The notes beneath the pieces are model-generated. The model was not told the DNA's origin. It did not search any database and saw nothing but the letters and a program-made list of their open reading frames with translations. 64,000 nucleotides of DNA from Paraburkholderia tagetis. GTDB taxonomy: Bacteria; Pseudomonadota; Gammaproteobacteria; Burkholderiales; Burkholderiaceae. Shown here piece after piece: positions 1 through 8,434 of this stretch (its first letter is position 1; the number at the start of each line of letters is the position of its first letter). Both the position numbers and the translations under genes were made by a program. The DNA lies in the NCBI RefSeq assembly GCF_022213065.1, contig NZ_JAKLJA010000013.1, positions 120,019 to 184,018 of the forward strand, written 5' to 3'.

Positions 1-1
1 A

Positions 2-238
2 GCGCTGCTCGCCCAGGCGATGATCAAGGGCGGATGGGTTCCGACGAACGCGCCGCCGGCGCCGCCATCGATAAAAGGCAATACGCGCAACATGCGCGAG
101 GTCTCCATCATGCCGCCGGAAACGAAGCGGCCCGCCCCGCGCGCGCATCGGCATAAGGCAAAGGCCAACCGCCTGCGCTACACCGCCGTGACCCGGCACC
201 GCTCCGCCGACGAAATATCGGACATCTACCGACACTGA
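2..238 (+). CDS. 3' end of an unidentified gene, cut by the window edge
   Basis: The frame is open from the first bases and ends in TGA at 236-238, giving about 78 residues. Third codon positions are strongly G/C, as in real genes here, so it is probably the carboxyl end of a protein that starts outside the window. The visible part is basic and proline-rich with no motif I recognise. No function is assigned. Confidence 0.4.
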   Translation, partial: ALLAQAMIKGGWVPTNAPPAPPSIKGNTRNMREVSIMPPETKRPAPRAHRHKAKANRLRYTAVTRHRSADEISDIYRH

Positions 239-331
239 AAGACCGGCACTGAAAGCGCCGTGAGCGGCGAGAAACAAGCGCCGGCGACATGGCTACGAAA
301 AATACATCGGATGCCTGGCTATCTACTCTGG

Positions 332-949
332 CTATCTACTGGACGGTCGCTGCCGCGGCGGCGCGCGATGAGCGCGTATGCGCATGATGGTTTGACGCGA
401 AGTTTCAAAACGACGCGCGATCTCGCTCACCGAAACGCCCTCGCCGAGCAGGCCGATGACCTCATCCCGGTCCTGCTCCGAAAGCGAACCGGGCCGCCCC
501 GTGGGCCGGCCGCTCTGCCGCGCGAGCTTCAGGCTCGTGCTGCTGCGCTCGCTTCGCGTGGTTGTTTCGAGGCGCACGAGCGCCCTGAGCATCTTGACCG
601 CCTGAGGTTCGGGACGGCCCGCGAGATCCACGTTGCCGAACTCGACGCAACGCACCGCAATCCGTTCCTTGCGGCATTTCAGCAAGGTCGAAAGCACATC
701 GCGGGCGCTGCTGCCGAGGCACGGCAGATCGAGCACGACGATCTCGTCGCCGGGCGCAACGCGTCGCAGGAGACCGTTCAATGCCACACGCTCCTCCGTG
801 CCGACGAACGGCTGCACGTTGTCGACCGCTACGCGACCGAGCACGACGGTATAGCCGGCCTTGTCGAGACGAATCAGTTCCTGCTCGGGAAAACGGCGAT
901 CGCTCGGGCCGTTGATGTAGAAGTAGGTCTGCGGCAATAGACTCTCCAA
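332..949 (-). CDS. Serine-recombinase-like protein with degenerate active site
   Basis: A 205-residue protein with the layout of a small resolvase/invertase: an amino-terminal catalytic-like domain (about 1-130) and a carboxyl helix-turn-helix resembling Hin/resolvase DNA-binding domains (about 150-195, GRPGSLSEQDRDEVIGLL, then SVSEIARRFETSRQTI). In active members the start reads Y-x-R-V-S-T with the nucleophilic serine. Here the aligned stretch is Y-F-Y-I-N-G, so the serine is replaced by Asn and the Arg by Tyr. The second motif, normally D-R-L-G-R-S, reads DLPCLGSS and lacks both arginines. I infer a DNA-binding protein that no longer recombines DNA. The gene ends shortly upstream of nothing obviously co-transcribed; the large sensor kinase gene lies behind it on the same strand. 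Confidence 0.75.
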   Translation of the reverse strand: MESLLPQTYFYINGPSDRRFPEQELIRLDKAGYTVVLGRVAVDNVQPFVGTEERVALNGLLRRVAPGDEIVVLDLPCLGSSARDVLSTLLKCRKERIAVRCVEFGNVDLAGRPEPQAVKMLRALVRLETTTRSERSSTSLKLARQSGRPTGRPGSLSEQDRDEVIGLLGEGVSVSEIARRFETSRQTIMRIRAHRAPPRQRPSSR

Positions 950-976
950 TACGGCGCGAGCGCTCGTAGCAAGGCG

Positions 977-3900
977 TCAGCCCTTTCGCAGACGCGTCAC
1001 CACGGCAAGCAGGTCGTCGAGCAGCACGGGTTTTTTCAGGTGGGCGTTAAAGCCCGCATCTTCGGCCAGCCGGATTTCCGCCTCATGACCGAAGCCACTG
1101 AGCGCAATGCAGATCACCGATTTCATTGCGGGCGTCTGGCGCAGCTTCGCGACGAATTCCATGCCATCCATACCCGGCATGCCCAGGTCGGACAGCACAA
1201 CATCGGGCGCGTTCCCATTGAGCATTTTCAGCGCCTGCTCGCCGCTCGTAGCCGTTTGCACGGTCGCGCCCTCGCCTTCGAGCAAAAGCTTGAACGTTTC
1301 GACCGTGCTCGGATCGTCGTCGACCATCAGGATATGCAGCCCGTGCAGCGAATCGACGCTCACGGCATGATCCGTTTGCGTCTCCACCGCCGCCCAATGC
1401 GTGGGCAGCGTCACGGTAAAAGTCGTGCCGTGCCCGATGCCCTCCGATTGCGCCTGCACCGTGCCGCCGTGCAGCGTCACCAGATCCTTCACCAGCGCGA
1501 GGCCGATGCCAAGGCCCGCGCGTCGCATCGTCGAGTCGCGGCTCTGCTGGTACATCTCGAAGATATGCGGCAACAGCGCGGGCTCGATTCCGCTGCCCGT
1601 ATCGGCCACCTGCAGCACCGCCTGCGCACGCTCGTCCACCTTCAGCGCGACGTTCACGGCGCCCTGCTTCGTGAACTTCAGCGCATTGCTGATCAGGTTC
1701 CAGACGATCTGCTCCACGCGCGTGAGATCGGCGTGAACGATCACGGGCGCCTCGCTAATCATGAGGTTTAGCGCGATGCCGCGCTCCTGCGCTTCCTCGC
1801 GCACGGCGCTGCACACGCGCTGCACGATCTCGCGCATGTCCACGACTGTGCGCACCACCGAAAGTTTGCCGGTGCGCACGCGCGAAATGTCGAGCAGGTC
1901 GTCGATGATCTGCGCCTGGCCGATCACCGTGCGCCGGATCGTGTCGGTGGCCCGCGAGAGGTTCAGGTTGCGCCGCGTCTCCGGCGCGCGCGCAATCAGC
2001 TCGGCGCTGGCCGAAATCAGATTGAGCGGATGCTTGAGCTCGTGCGACACCACCGCGAGAAACTCGTCGCGGCGGCGCTGCGCGTCGCGCTCGCCCGCTT
2101 CCCTTGCTGCTTCGATACGCGCGCCGCCCGCCTTCGAGGTGGTCGTGGGAAATTCGCTCAGGTCGCGCGCGATCTTCGCAAAGCCGCTCAAACCCGGCTC
2201 GTCGAGACGCGAAAGCACGCCGCTCGCAAAGAAGCGGCTGCCGTCCTTGCGGATGTGCCAGCGTTCTTCCTCGGTGCGGCCATTCAGGCGCGCCTCGGCA
2301 AATTCGCGCTGCGCGGCGTGGCTGGCGCGGTCCTCCTCGGTCGAAAGCAGATCGGCGGACTGGCCGATCACCTCCGCCTCGGTATAGCCGAAAATGCGCT
2401 CCGCGCCTGCATTCCAGCTCGTAATCATGCCGTCGTCGTCGAAGGTGATGATCGCGTAGTCGCGGGTTCCCTCGGCCACGATGCGCATGCGCCGCTCGCC
2501 TTCGCGCAACTGGTCTTCCGCATGGCGGCGGCCCGTGATGTCGATGAACGAAAGCACCGCGCCGTCGATGCGGTCCTCGGTCGTGCGGTACGGCACGAAG
2601 CGCGCGAGATACCAGTGCCCGTCGGTGCTCCGCAGTTCGCGTTCGATGAGGCGCAGCGAATCGAACGCTTCGGCGGCATCGTCGGCGAGCTTGTCGTATT
2701 CGAGCCGGTGCGTGATATCGAGCAGCGAGCGCCCGATATCGGACGCAATGATGCTGAAAACATCCGTGGCGCGCGGCGTATAGCGCTTGATGCAGATATT
2801 GCGGTCGACGAAGATCGTGCCGATATCGTTCGCGGCAATCAGGTTCTGCAAGTCGTCGTTGATCTTGCCCGTTTCCTCGACCTTCGACTTGAGCTCCGCA
2901 TTCACGGTGCTCAGCTCTTCGTTGATCGATTGCAGCTCTTCCTTGCTGGTTTCGAGCTCCTCGGTGGCCGAGCGCAATTCCTCGTTGATCGCCTGAAGCT
3001 CCTCGTTGGAGGCCTTTAATTCCTCGGTGGAGGTTTCCGACTGCTCGATGGTCGATTGCAACTGCTCCTTGGTACGTTGCAACTCGCGTTCGAGCTGGCC
3101 GATGATCGGGTCTTTCTCGGCGTCGCCGGGCTTCGTCTCCGAGACGCCCATGCTGTCTTCCACTTCATCGAACAGCACGAGCACGAAATCGGCGCTGGCT
3201 TCGGGATCGTGCACGGGCCGCGCCGTCATGTTCACGATATACGAGCGTCCATCGCGCTCGATGCGCACGCGCCGCGCTTCCACGCTGCGGTTCGTGTGCG
3301 AGGCCTGGTAGATCGCGGTGCGCAGTTCGACGCGCAACTCGGGGCGCACCGCGGCCACGATATTGTGCGATGGCTCGCCGCCCGAATATTGCAGGAAGCG
3401 CCCCGCGCGATCGGACAGATGCACGATTTCCGAATCGCGGCTCACGAGCACGCTGGGCGGCGCGTGCTGTTCGACGAGACGCTGATGCAGATCGCCGAAC
3501 GAAAAGCGCCGGCGGCCCGGCGGCTGCACCGTCGCCACGACGGGCCGCGCATTGAGCGGGCCGGAGAGCGCGACCGGCACCGGCGTATCGCCGCGCACCG
3601 CCATATTCGCGCGGTAAATGCGGCTGCGCTTGTCCACCACGCTGAACATCGAGCTCACGCTATCCGCCGATTCGGAGCTGCCGAGAAAAAGAATGCCGCC
3701 CGGACGCAGGGCGAAATGGAACATCTTGAGCACTTCGATCTGCGCGTCGCGGTCCAGATAGATCAGCAGATTGCGGCAGCAGATCAGATCGAGGCGCGAG
3801 AACGGCGGGTCGCTCAGCACGTTGTGATGCGCGAACAGCATGTGCTCGCGCAGTTCCTTCTTGATGCGGTAATGCGCGGCGTCTTTCGAAAAGAACTGGC

Positions 3901-5068
3901 GCGCGCGGGCCGGCGTGAGATCGCCGAGAATCGAGCTGGGGTATAGACCGGAGCGCGCAAAGGCAATCGCGCGTTCGTCGATATCGGTGGCGAACATCTG
4001 GAACGAAGCGCCTTCGGTGGACTTGAGCAGGCGCTCCTGCAACAGCATCGCGAGCGAATAGGCCTCTTCGCCCGTGGCGCAGCCCACTGACCACACGCGA
4101 ACGCGGTCGTCTTCCCTGCGCCCTGCGAATAGCGCCGGCAGCACGTCGCGCTCCAGCATCTCGAACGCTTCCTTGTCGCGGAAGAAGTTCGTCACGCTGA
4201 TCAGCATGTCCTGGAGCAGCGCCTGGGTTTCGTCCGGATGCAGATGGAGATAATCGCGGTACGACTGGAGGTCGGTGATGCCATTGACCTGTAGCCGGCG
4301 CTCGATCCGGCGCATGATGGTCGCGCGCTTATAGTGCCGGAAATCGTGGCCGGTACGCGTGCGCAGAATGACCATGATCTCGCGCAGCGCGCGCTCGGCG
4401 GCCTCGTTGGCCAGATTCTGTTCGCGCTCCGGCGCGCCTTGCTCCAGATTCGGCAGGCGAATTTCTTTTGCGGTCAGCCACAGGTCCATCAGCCGCTGCG
4501 GCATCTCCGCGGCGGTGAGCACGAAGTCGACCATGCCGGTGGAAATCGCACTGCGCGGCATGCTTTCGTATTCGGCTTCGGACGGATCCTGCGCGAGCGT
4601 GATGCCGCCCATCTCCTTCACGCGCGAAAGGCCCGCGGCACCGTCCGAGCCCGCGCCGGACAGCACGATGCCGACCGATCTTTCGCGGTGCGCCTCGGCC
4701 AGCGTGCGGAAGAACGCGTCGATGGCGGCCCGGTACCCTTGCTCGAGCCGGATCGGCTCGACCCGCAAATAATCGTCGACCATCGTCAGGTCGAGTGACG
4801 GCGCGATCACATAGACGTGATCGGGCTCGATGGGCGTGGGCTTGGTGACTTCCAGCACGGGCATTGCCGTCGCCTTCTGCAACAACCCGGGCAGATTGCT
4901 GACATGATCGGGCGCGAGATGAACCACGACGACAAACGCCATCGAGCTATGTGCGGGCAGGGCTTCGAAAAATTCGAGCAGCGCGCTCAACCCGCCAGCC
5001 GACGCACCGATCCCGACGACCGGGTGCTTCGACTGTCCGGGCAAAGTGGGCCCACGTTTGTTCGCCAT
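977..5068 (-). CDS. CheB/CheR hybrid sensor histidine kinase with receiver domain
   Basis: A 1363-residue multidomain signalling protein. In order: CheB methylesterase-like domain (about 15-200; GIGASAGG, VVHLAPDH and LSGAGSDGAAG carry the Ser, His and Asp of the triad); CheR methyltransferase domain (about 225-480; SVGCATGEEAYSLAM is the S-adenosylmethionine loop); a Glu-rich coiled coil (about 655-740); PAS-type sensor domains (about 745-985); HisKA with phospho-acceptor His in FLAVVSHELKHPL near 1007; HATPase (about 1110-1225; DTGSGIEP, GLGIGLALV); and a carboxyl receiver with Asp near 1292 in VVLSDLGMPGMDG. This architecture is known in proteobacteria and is thought to couple methylation-type modification to phosphorelay. 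A start at 5068 is supported by AAGGACGAG upstream. A stand-alone CheB gene precedes it on the same strand, 89 bases upstream. No flagellar operon is visible nearby, so the output is unknown. Confidence 0.93.
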   Translation of the reverse strand: MANKRGPTLPGQSKHPVVGIGASAGGLSALLEFFEALPAHSSMAFVVVVHLAPDHVSNLPGLLQKATAMPVLEVTKPTPIEPDHVYVIAPSLDLTMVDDYLRVEPIRLEQGYRAAIDAFFRTLAEAHRERSVGIVLSGAGSDGAAGLSRVKEMGGITLAQDPSEAEYESMPRSAISTGMVDFVLTAAEMPQRLMDLWLTAKEIRLPNLEQGAPEREQNLANEAAERALREIMVILRTRTGHDFRHYKRATIMRRIERRLQVNGITDLQSYRDYLHLHPDETQALLQDMLISVTNFFRDKEAFEMLERDVLPALFAGRREDDRVRVWSVGCATGEEAYSLAMLLQERLLKSTEGASFQMFATDIDERAIAFARSGLYPSSILGDLTPARARQFFSKDAAHYRIKKELREHMLFAHHNVLSDPPFSRLDLICCRNLLIYLDRDAQIEVLKMFHFALRPGGILFLGSSESADSVSSMFSVVDKRSRIYRANMAVRGDTPVPVALSGPLNARPVVATVQPPGRRRFSFGDLHQRLVEQHAPPSVLVSRDSEIVHLSDRAGRFLQYSGGEPSHNIVAAVRPELRVELRTAIYQASHTNRSVEARRVRIERDGRSYIVNMTARPVHDPEASADFVLVLFDEVEDSMGVSETKPGDAEKDPIIGQLERELQRTKEQLQSTIEQSETSTEELKASNEELQAINEELRSATEELETSKEELQSINEELSTVNAELKSKVEETGKINDDLQNLIAANDIGTIFVDRNICIKRYTPRATDVFSIIASDIGRSLLDITHRLEYDKLADDAAEAFDSLRLIERELRSTDGHWYLARFVPYRTTEDRIDGAVLSFIDITGRRHAEDQLREGERRMRIVAEGTRDYAIITFDDDGMITSWNAGAERIFGYTEAEVIGQSADLLSTEEDRASHAAQREFAEARLNGRTEEERWHIRKDGSRFFASGVLSRLDEPGLSGFAKIARDLSEFPTTTSKAGGARIEAAREAGERDAQRRRDEFLAVVSHELKHPLNLISASAELIARAPETRRNLNLSRATDTIRRTVIGQAQIIDDLLDISRVRTGKLSVVRTVVDMREIVQRVCSAVREEAQERGIALNLMISEAPVIVHADLTRVEQIVWNLISNALKFTKQGAVNVALKVDERAQAVLQVADTGSGIEPALLPHIFEMYQQSRDSTMRRAGLGIGLALVKDLVTLHGGTVQAQSEGIGHGTTFTVTLPTHWAAVETQTDHAVSVDSLHGLHILMVDDDPSTVETFKLLLEGEGATVQTATSGEQALKMLNGNAPDVVLSDLGMPGMDGMEFVAKLRQTPAMKSVICIALSGFGHEAEIRLAEDAGFNAHLKKPVLLDDLLAVVTRLRKG

Positions 5069-5157
5069 GGCTGGCTCGTCCTTTGAAAGATAATCGTCTC
5101 TGCCGCCGCCGCGGTTCGGGCACGCGCCCTGCTGGGCGCCAGCCTTGCAGAAAGCTA

Positions 5158-5751
5158 TTATCCCTCCGGACCCGGCCGATGAGAAAGTATTGCTGGCTCA
5201 TGGGTGAGCGCCACGAGCCTTGCCGCCAGTTGTACGACCGGCAGGACATAGTCGGCATAGGGCGTCGCGCGCGTGGGCATCTCGCCGGCGAACGCATCGT
5301 CCGGATCCTGGACGATGGTGGCCCCGCCGCATGCATGGATGGCCGCGAGCCCCGCCACACCGTCCATCAGGAAGCCCGTCAGGATCACGCCAATCACGCG
5401 CTCGCCCAGCACCGAGGCCGCGCTGACGAACAGCGGATCGATGGCCGGACGCGCGAAATTCTGCTTGATGCCCCCGTCGAGCCGCAAACACGCCCCTTCC
5501 ACCAGCAAATGCCGGTCGGGCGGAGCCACATAGATTCTGCCGTGCACAAAAGCTTCACCGTCTCTCGCGTGCGCGGCATGCAAGGGGCCGGCATCGTCGA
5601 GAAGCGAGGGCAGGACGCTTCCGTGTGCACCAACATGCTGCACGATCGCGACGGCAGCGCACAGGTCGCCCGGAAGCCCGGATACCAGCGTGCGCAGGAC
5701 ATCGAGCCCGCCCGACGACGCGCCTATCGCTATGAAGTCACGGCAAGTCAA
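5158..5751 (-). CDS. Stand-alone CheB-type methylesterase domain protein
   Basis: A 197-residue protein that is only a CheB catalytic domain: GASSGG (nucleophilic Ser), a His in IVQHVGAHG and an Asp in ILTGFLMDGVAG form the expected triad. There is no receiver domain, so activity is not controlled by phosphorylation in cis. The frame begins with TTG at 5751, preceded by GGAG with a 5-base spacer, and no ATG in frame fits better because GASSGG lies only about ten residues in. It sits just upstream of the CheB/CheR hybrid kinase on the same strand and is probably transcribed with it. Such pairs occur in proteobacterial stress-signalling loci; the target protein is unknown. Confidence 0.88.
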   Translation of the reverse strand: MTCRDFIAIGASSGGLDVLRTLVSGLPGDLCAAVAIVQHVGAHGSVLPSLLDDAGPLHAAHARDGEAFVHGRIYVAPPDRHLLVEGACLRLDGGIKQNFARPAIDPLFVSAASVLGERVIGVILTGFLMDGVAGLAAIHACGGATIVQDPDDAFAGEMPTRATPYADYVLPVVQLAARLVALTHEPAILSHRPGPEG

Positions 5752-6020
5752 ATTAGCTCCATCAGGACAAACGAACCAGTGAGCAATTACTGTGCCGCAC
5801 GATGACGGCTATCGCGAGGAACATGACTGCGTCATGAAGCATTGCCGGCTCCGTTACATTTCGGACGTTACGCGTAATCGCTACAAACCGGGCGGACGCT
5901 GGGGCGCACATTCACGGCATCCGCGCATGGAACGCGTCGTGCGGCAGTGAGTGAATGGATAAACGAACGATAAAAGCGAGCGATGCAAGCGATTTTTCGA
6001 CGGTGAACAAGGAGAAGCCG

Positions 6021-6467
6021 ATGAAGGAGAAGCCAACGACCCGGGTCCACGAAATCATGTCGCGCAACGTCGTGCACGTCGCGCCCGAAACGACGATCCA
6101 GCATGCCGCGGAACTCATGGCGCAGCATGACATTGGCGCATTGCCGGTTTGCAATGGGGGGCGCATCGTCGGCATGGTGACAGACCGCGACCTCACGTTG
6201 CGCGCCTTGAGCGAAGGCTGCCCGCCGATGGCGCCCGTCGCGCGCGTGGCAACGTCGGGCGTCGAGTGGTGCTACGACGACGAGGACGTCGACATCGTGC
6301 AGCGGCGCATGGCCGAGGCGCAGGTTCGCCGCCTGCCCGTGGTGAATCACCGGCGCGAGTTGGTCGGCGCGCTTTCGCTGGGCGACATTGCCACGCGCTG
6401 CGGCGGCGTACAGCGCGAACGCGTGGCCAACACGCTCGAGGACATCTCGCAGCGGCGTATTGGCTGA
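6021..6467 (+). CDS. CBS-domain protein
   Basis: A 148-residue protein made of two CBS motifs (about 8-65 and 80-140), containing V-x-x-I-M-S-R-N-V at the start, IVGMVTDRDLTLRAL closing the first and LVGALSLGDIATR closing the second. CBS pairs bind adenine nucleotides and act as energy or redox sensors. Proteins of this size and no other domain are common stress proteins in Burkholderiales. An upstream in-frame ATG at 5955 exists, but AAGGAG at 6009-6014 sits six bases before the ATG at 6021, which I take as the start. It diverges from the CheB gene across about 270 bases in which I see no clear operator. Confidence 0.88.
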   Translation: MKEKPTTRVHEIMSRNVVHVAPETTIQHAAELMAQHDIGALPVCNGGRIVGMVTDRDLTLRALSEGCPPMAPVARVATSGVEWCYDDEDVDIVQRRMAEAQVRRLPVVNHRRELVGALSLGDIATRCGGVQRERVANTLEDISQRRIG

Positions 6468-6601
6468 GCACGGTTCAGGATTGGAGCGGCACCCCGCATT
6501 CGGAGATTCGTTTTGGAATCCTTGTGGTATCCCGAGAGACTCCTTGAACGCCGCACGCCGCTTTCGCTACGCGCGCCGCCGCAGAGTGAACAGCCGCTTT
6601 T

Positions 6602-7336
6602 TCATGGCGCGTCATGAAAAAGCAATTCCAGGCCTGTACGCTCGCCGCCGCGCACGCGGCTGATCGCGTGCTTGAGCTTGACCCGGTAATAGCCGTGCGT
6701 GCCTTCGACCGGGCGCTGCGCGGTCGCAACGATGGCGGCGTCGCCGAGCGCGAGCGGCACGACCATCGGCCGCGACTGCATGCGCGGACGCTGCTCGACC
6801 ATCACGAATTCGCCGCCCGTGAAATCCCGTTGCGGCGCGCATAGCAGCGCGACCACCTGAAACGGAAACACGTGCTCGCCTTCATCGTGACGATGCAGCG
6901 CGAGACGATCGCCTTCGCGCAGGCGGCTCAGATGCGATTGCGGCCGATGCTGGCCGGCACGGCGGTTCGCATCGAGAAACGCGTCGAGTTCGGCGGGAAA
7001 GCGCGGCTCGAGGCCCGCCAGCGCATGCCAGCGGTTCGCCACGGGCACGAGCCAGCGATAGAGCGCTTCGCGCCACGCGTGCAAAAGCGGCGGCAGGTCT
7101 TCGCCAAAGTAGCAAGGCTGGCCGCTGCCGGTGTCCGCCCACGCGGACGAAACCGGTACGTGCGGCGCATCGAGTGGCGCATCGCGCGGTTCGTCGAGCG
7201 GTTCGTCGAGCAACCGCGCGAGTGCGCGTGCTTCGTGTGGACTGAAGCAACCGGGCAGCACGGCGTAGCCTTCGGCGCCCAGTTGCGCACTGACGACGTC
7301 GAGATCGAAACGCTCGATCATGGCGTGCGCATTCAT
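6602..7336 (-). CDS. 2OG-Fe(II) oxygenase family protein, second copy, altered metal motif
   Basis: A 244-residue protein of the 2-oxoglutarate/Fe(II) oxygenase superfamily, closest in my recall to the bacterial Oxygenase-NA (DUF2086) family. It is clearly paralogous to the gene upstream: both contain CFSPHEARAL or an equivalent start, PANRW, YPAELDAFL, HVFPFQV or HVFPLQV, DFTGGEFVM and a closing LLFHDA or LIFHDA. In the upstream paralog the metal motif H-x-D reads LHQD. Here the aligned residues read LHRH, so the acidic ligand appears to be His. The distal His (HAIS) and the 2OG-binding Arg (GGER) remain. Its ATG at 7334-7336 overlaps the TGA of the upstream paralog as ATGA, indicating translational coupling. 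Whether it still oxidises a substrate is open. Confidence 0.85.
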   Translation of the reverse strand: MNAHAMIERFDLDVVSAQLGAEGYAVLPGCFSPHEARALARLLDEPLDEPRDAPLDAPHVPVSSAWADTGSGQPCYFGEDLPPLLHAWREALYRWLVPVANRWHALAGLEPRFPAELDAFLDANRRAGQHRPQSHLSRLREGDRLALHRHDEGEHVFPFQVVALLCAPQRDFTGGEFVMVEQRPRMQSRPMVVPLALGDAAIVATAQRPVEGTHGYYRVKLKHAISRVRGGERTGLELLFHDAP

Positions 7337-8196
7337 GCCGACTCCCATGTGGATGCCTTCACCGAAGTCGACGACGATGTCGATGGCTCGCGTGCATCGT
7401 GAAAGATCAGCCCGAGCGTGTGCCGCGTGCCGCTGCGCACGACGCTCACGCCATGACGCATCGCTACCTTGCGCACGCCCGCGCGCCCCCTCATGGATCT
7501 TTCCGTGGGTCCGTCCCCATCCGGCCGCTGATTGACGGCGAATACCACGGCATCGCCCTGCCGCAACGCGACGACATCGGCATGCTGGCCGCGGTTGCCT
7601 GCGTGGTTGCCTGCGCGGTTGCCCGTTTCGGTCATGACGAATTCGCCGCCCGTGAAATCCTCGCCCGGCACCGAAAGCAGGATCGCCACCTGAAGCGGAA
7701 ACACATGGTCGCCGTAGAGGTCCTGATGCAGGCAGTTGTAGTCGCCCGCGTGGTAGCGGAGCATGAGCGGCGTGGGCCGCGTCTGCCCCGCCGCGTGGCA
7801 GCGCGCGAGAAACGCGTCGAGTTCGGCGGGATACTGCACGTCGAGACCCATCTGCCGGTTCCAGCGGTTGGCGACCGGCGCGAGGCGGCGATACAGCGCG
7901 TGGCGCAAGCGCTCGAGCAACGGCGGCAGCGGATAGGCGAAATATTTGTATTCGCCGCGCCCGAAATTGTGACGCGCCATCACGATGCGCGAGCGAAAGC
8001 AGTCGTCGCGCGAATAAAGCGCGGCAAACTGCTCGCATTGTTTCGCGTGGAGTACGGATGGCAATATCGCATTGCCATAACGGTCGAGCGACGCGGTCGC
8101 GTCTGCCCAGATCGCGTCCCCATTTGTGGCCCAGTTCGTGGCCCAGTTTGCCTTTGCGGCGGCATCCCTTCGCGCGGCCTGTTTCGCATCGGCCAT
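7333..8196 (-). CDS. 2OG-Fe(II) oxygenase family protein, first copy
   Basis: A 287-residue protein of the same oxygenase family as its downstream neighbour. Visible elements are ALYSRDDCFRSRIVMARH, FGRGEYKYFAYPLP, GDYNCLHQDLYGDHVFP (H-x-D metal ligands), DFTGGEFVMTE, and MRHGVSVVRSGTRHTLGLIF, with distal His and an Arg that would hold 2-oxoglutarate. The family is usually described as acting on nucleic acid or protein damage, but the substrate is not established. The start at 8196 is chosen for AGGAA seven bases upstream; an in-frame start at 8244 lacks this. Two low-complexity stretches are odd: a W-A-T-N repeat near the amino end and a G-N-R/H-A repeat (about 197-210) replacing the QRPRMQSR segment present in the paralog. 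Confidence 0.88.
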   Translation of the reverse strand: MADAKQAARRDAAAKANWATNWATNGDAIWADATASLDRYGNAILPSVLHAKQCEQFAALYSRDDCFRSRIVMARHNFGRGEYKYFAYPLPPLLERLRHALYRRLAPVANRWNRQMGLDVQYPAELDAFLARCHAAGQTRPTPLMLRYHAGDYNCLHQDLYGDHVFPLQVAILLSVPGEDFTGGEFVMTETGNRAGNHAGNRGQHADVVALRQGDAVVFAVNQRPDGDGPTERSMRGRAGVRKVAMRHGVSVVRSGTRHTLGLIFHDAREPSTSSSTSVKASTWESA

Positions 8197-8368
8197 CTCT
8201 GATTCCTGGTGAAAAATCGAACGAGTCCAGTCTAGCGCCACCACGGTCGCATGAAACTCCGCGCCTTGCGCTGCAATTCATGCCGGGCAGCGCGCCGCTG
8301 CTGCCACTGCCGCTGACACTGCACCGGCAAACCAAAACGAAAGGGGATGTTAGTATAAGGCCCGCCGT

Positions 8369-8398
8369 ATACGGCCACATTGCATACGGCCACATTGC
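8369..8398 (+). repeat. Two exact 15-bp tandem repeats upstream of the MFS gene
   Basis: The 15-mer ATACGGCCACATTGC occurs twice head to tail at 8369-8383 and 8384-8398, 36 bases before the MFS start. A 15-base period is not a whole number of helical turns, so this is equally consistent with a slippage duplication or a regulator site. Confidence 0.6.
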
Positions 8399-8434
8399 TC
8401 AGCCGCGCCCAACGGCAAGACCCCCATTCCAGTC

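Noticed and set aside
6602..8395. A single 597-codon frame covering both oxygenase genes
   Set aside because: Only its last about 244 codons are a real protein; the first part is the wrong frame of the upstream paralog, which has its own start, ribosome site and stop.
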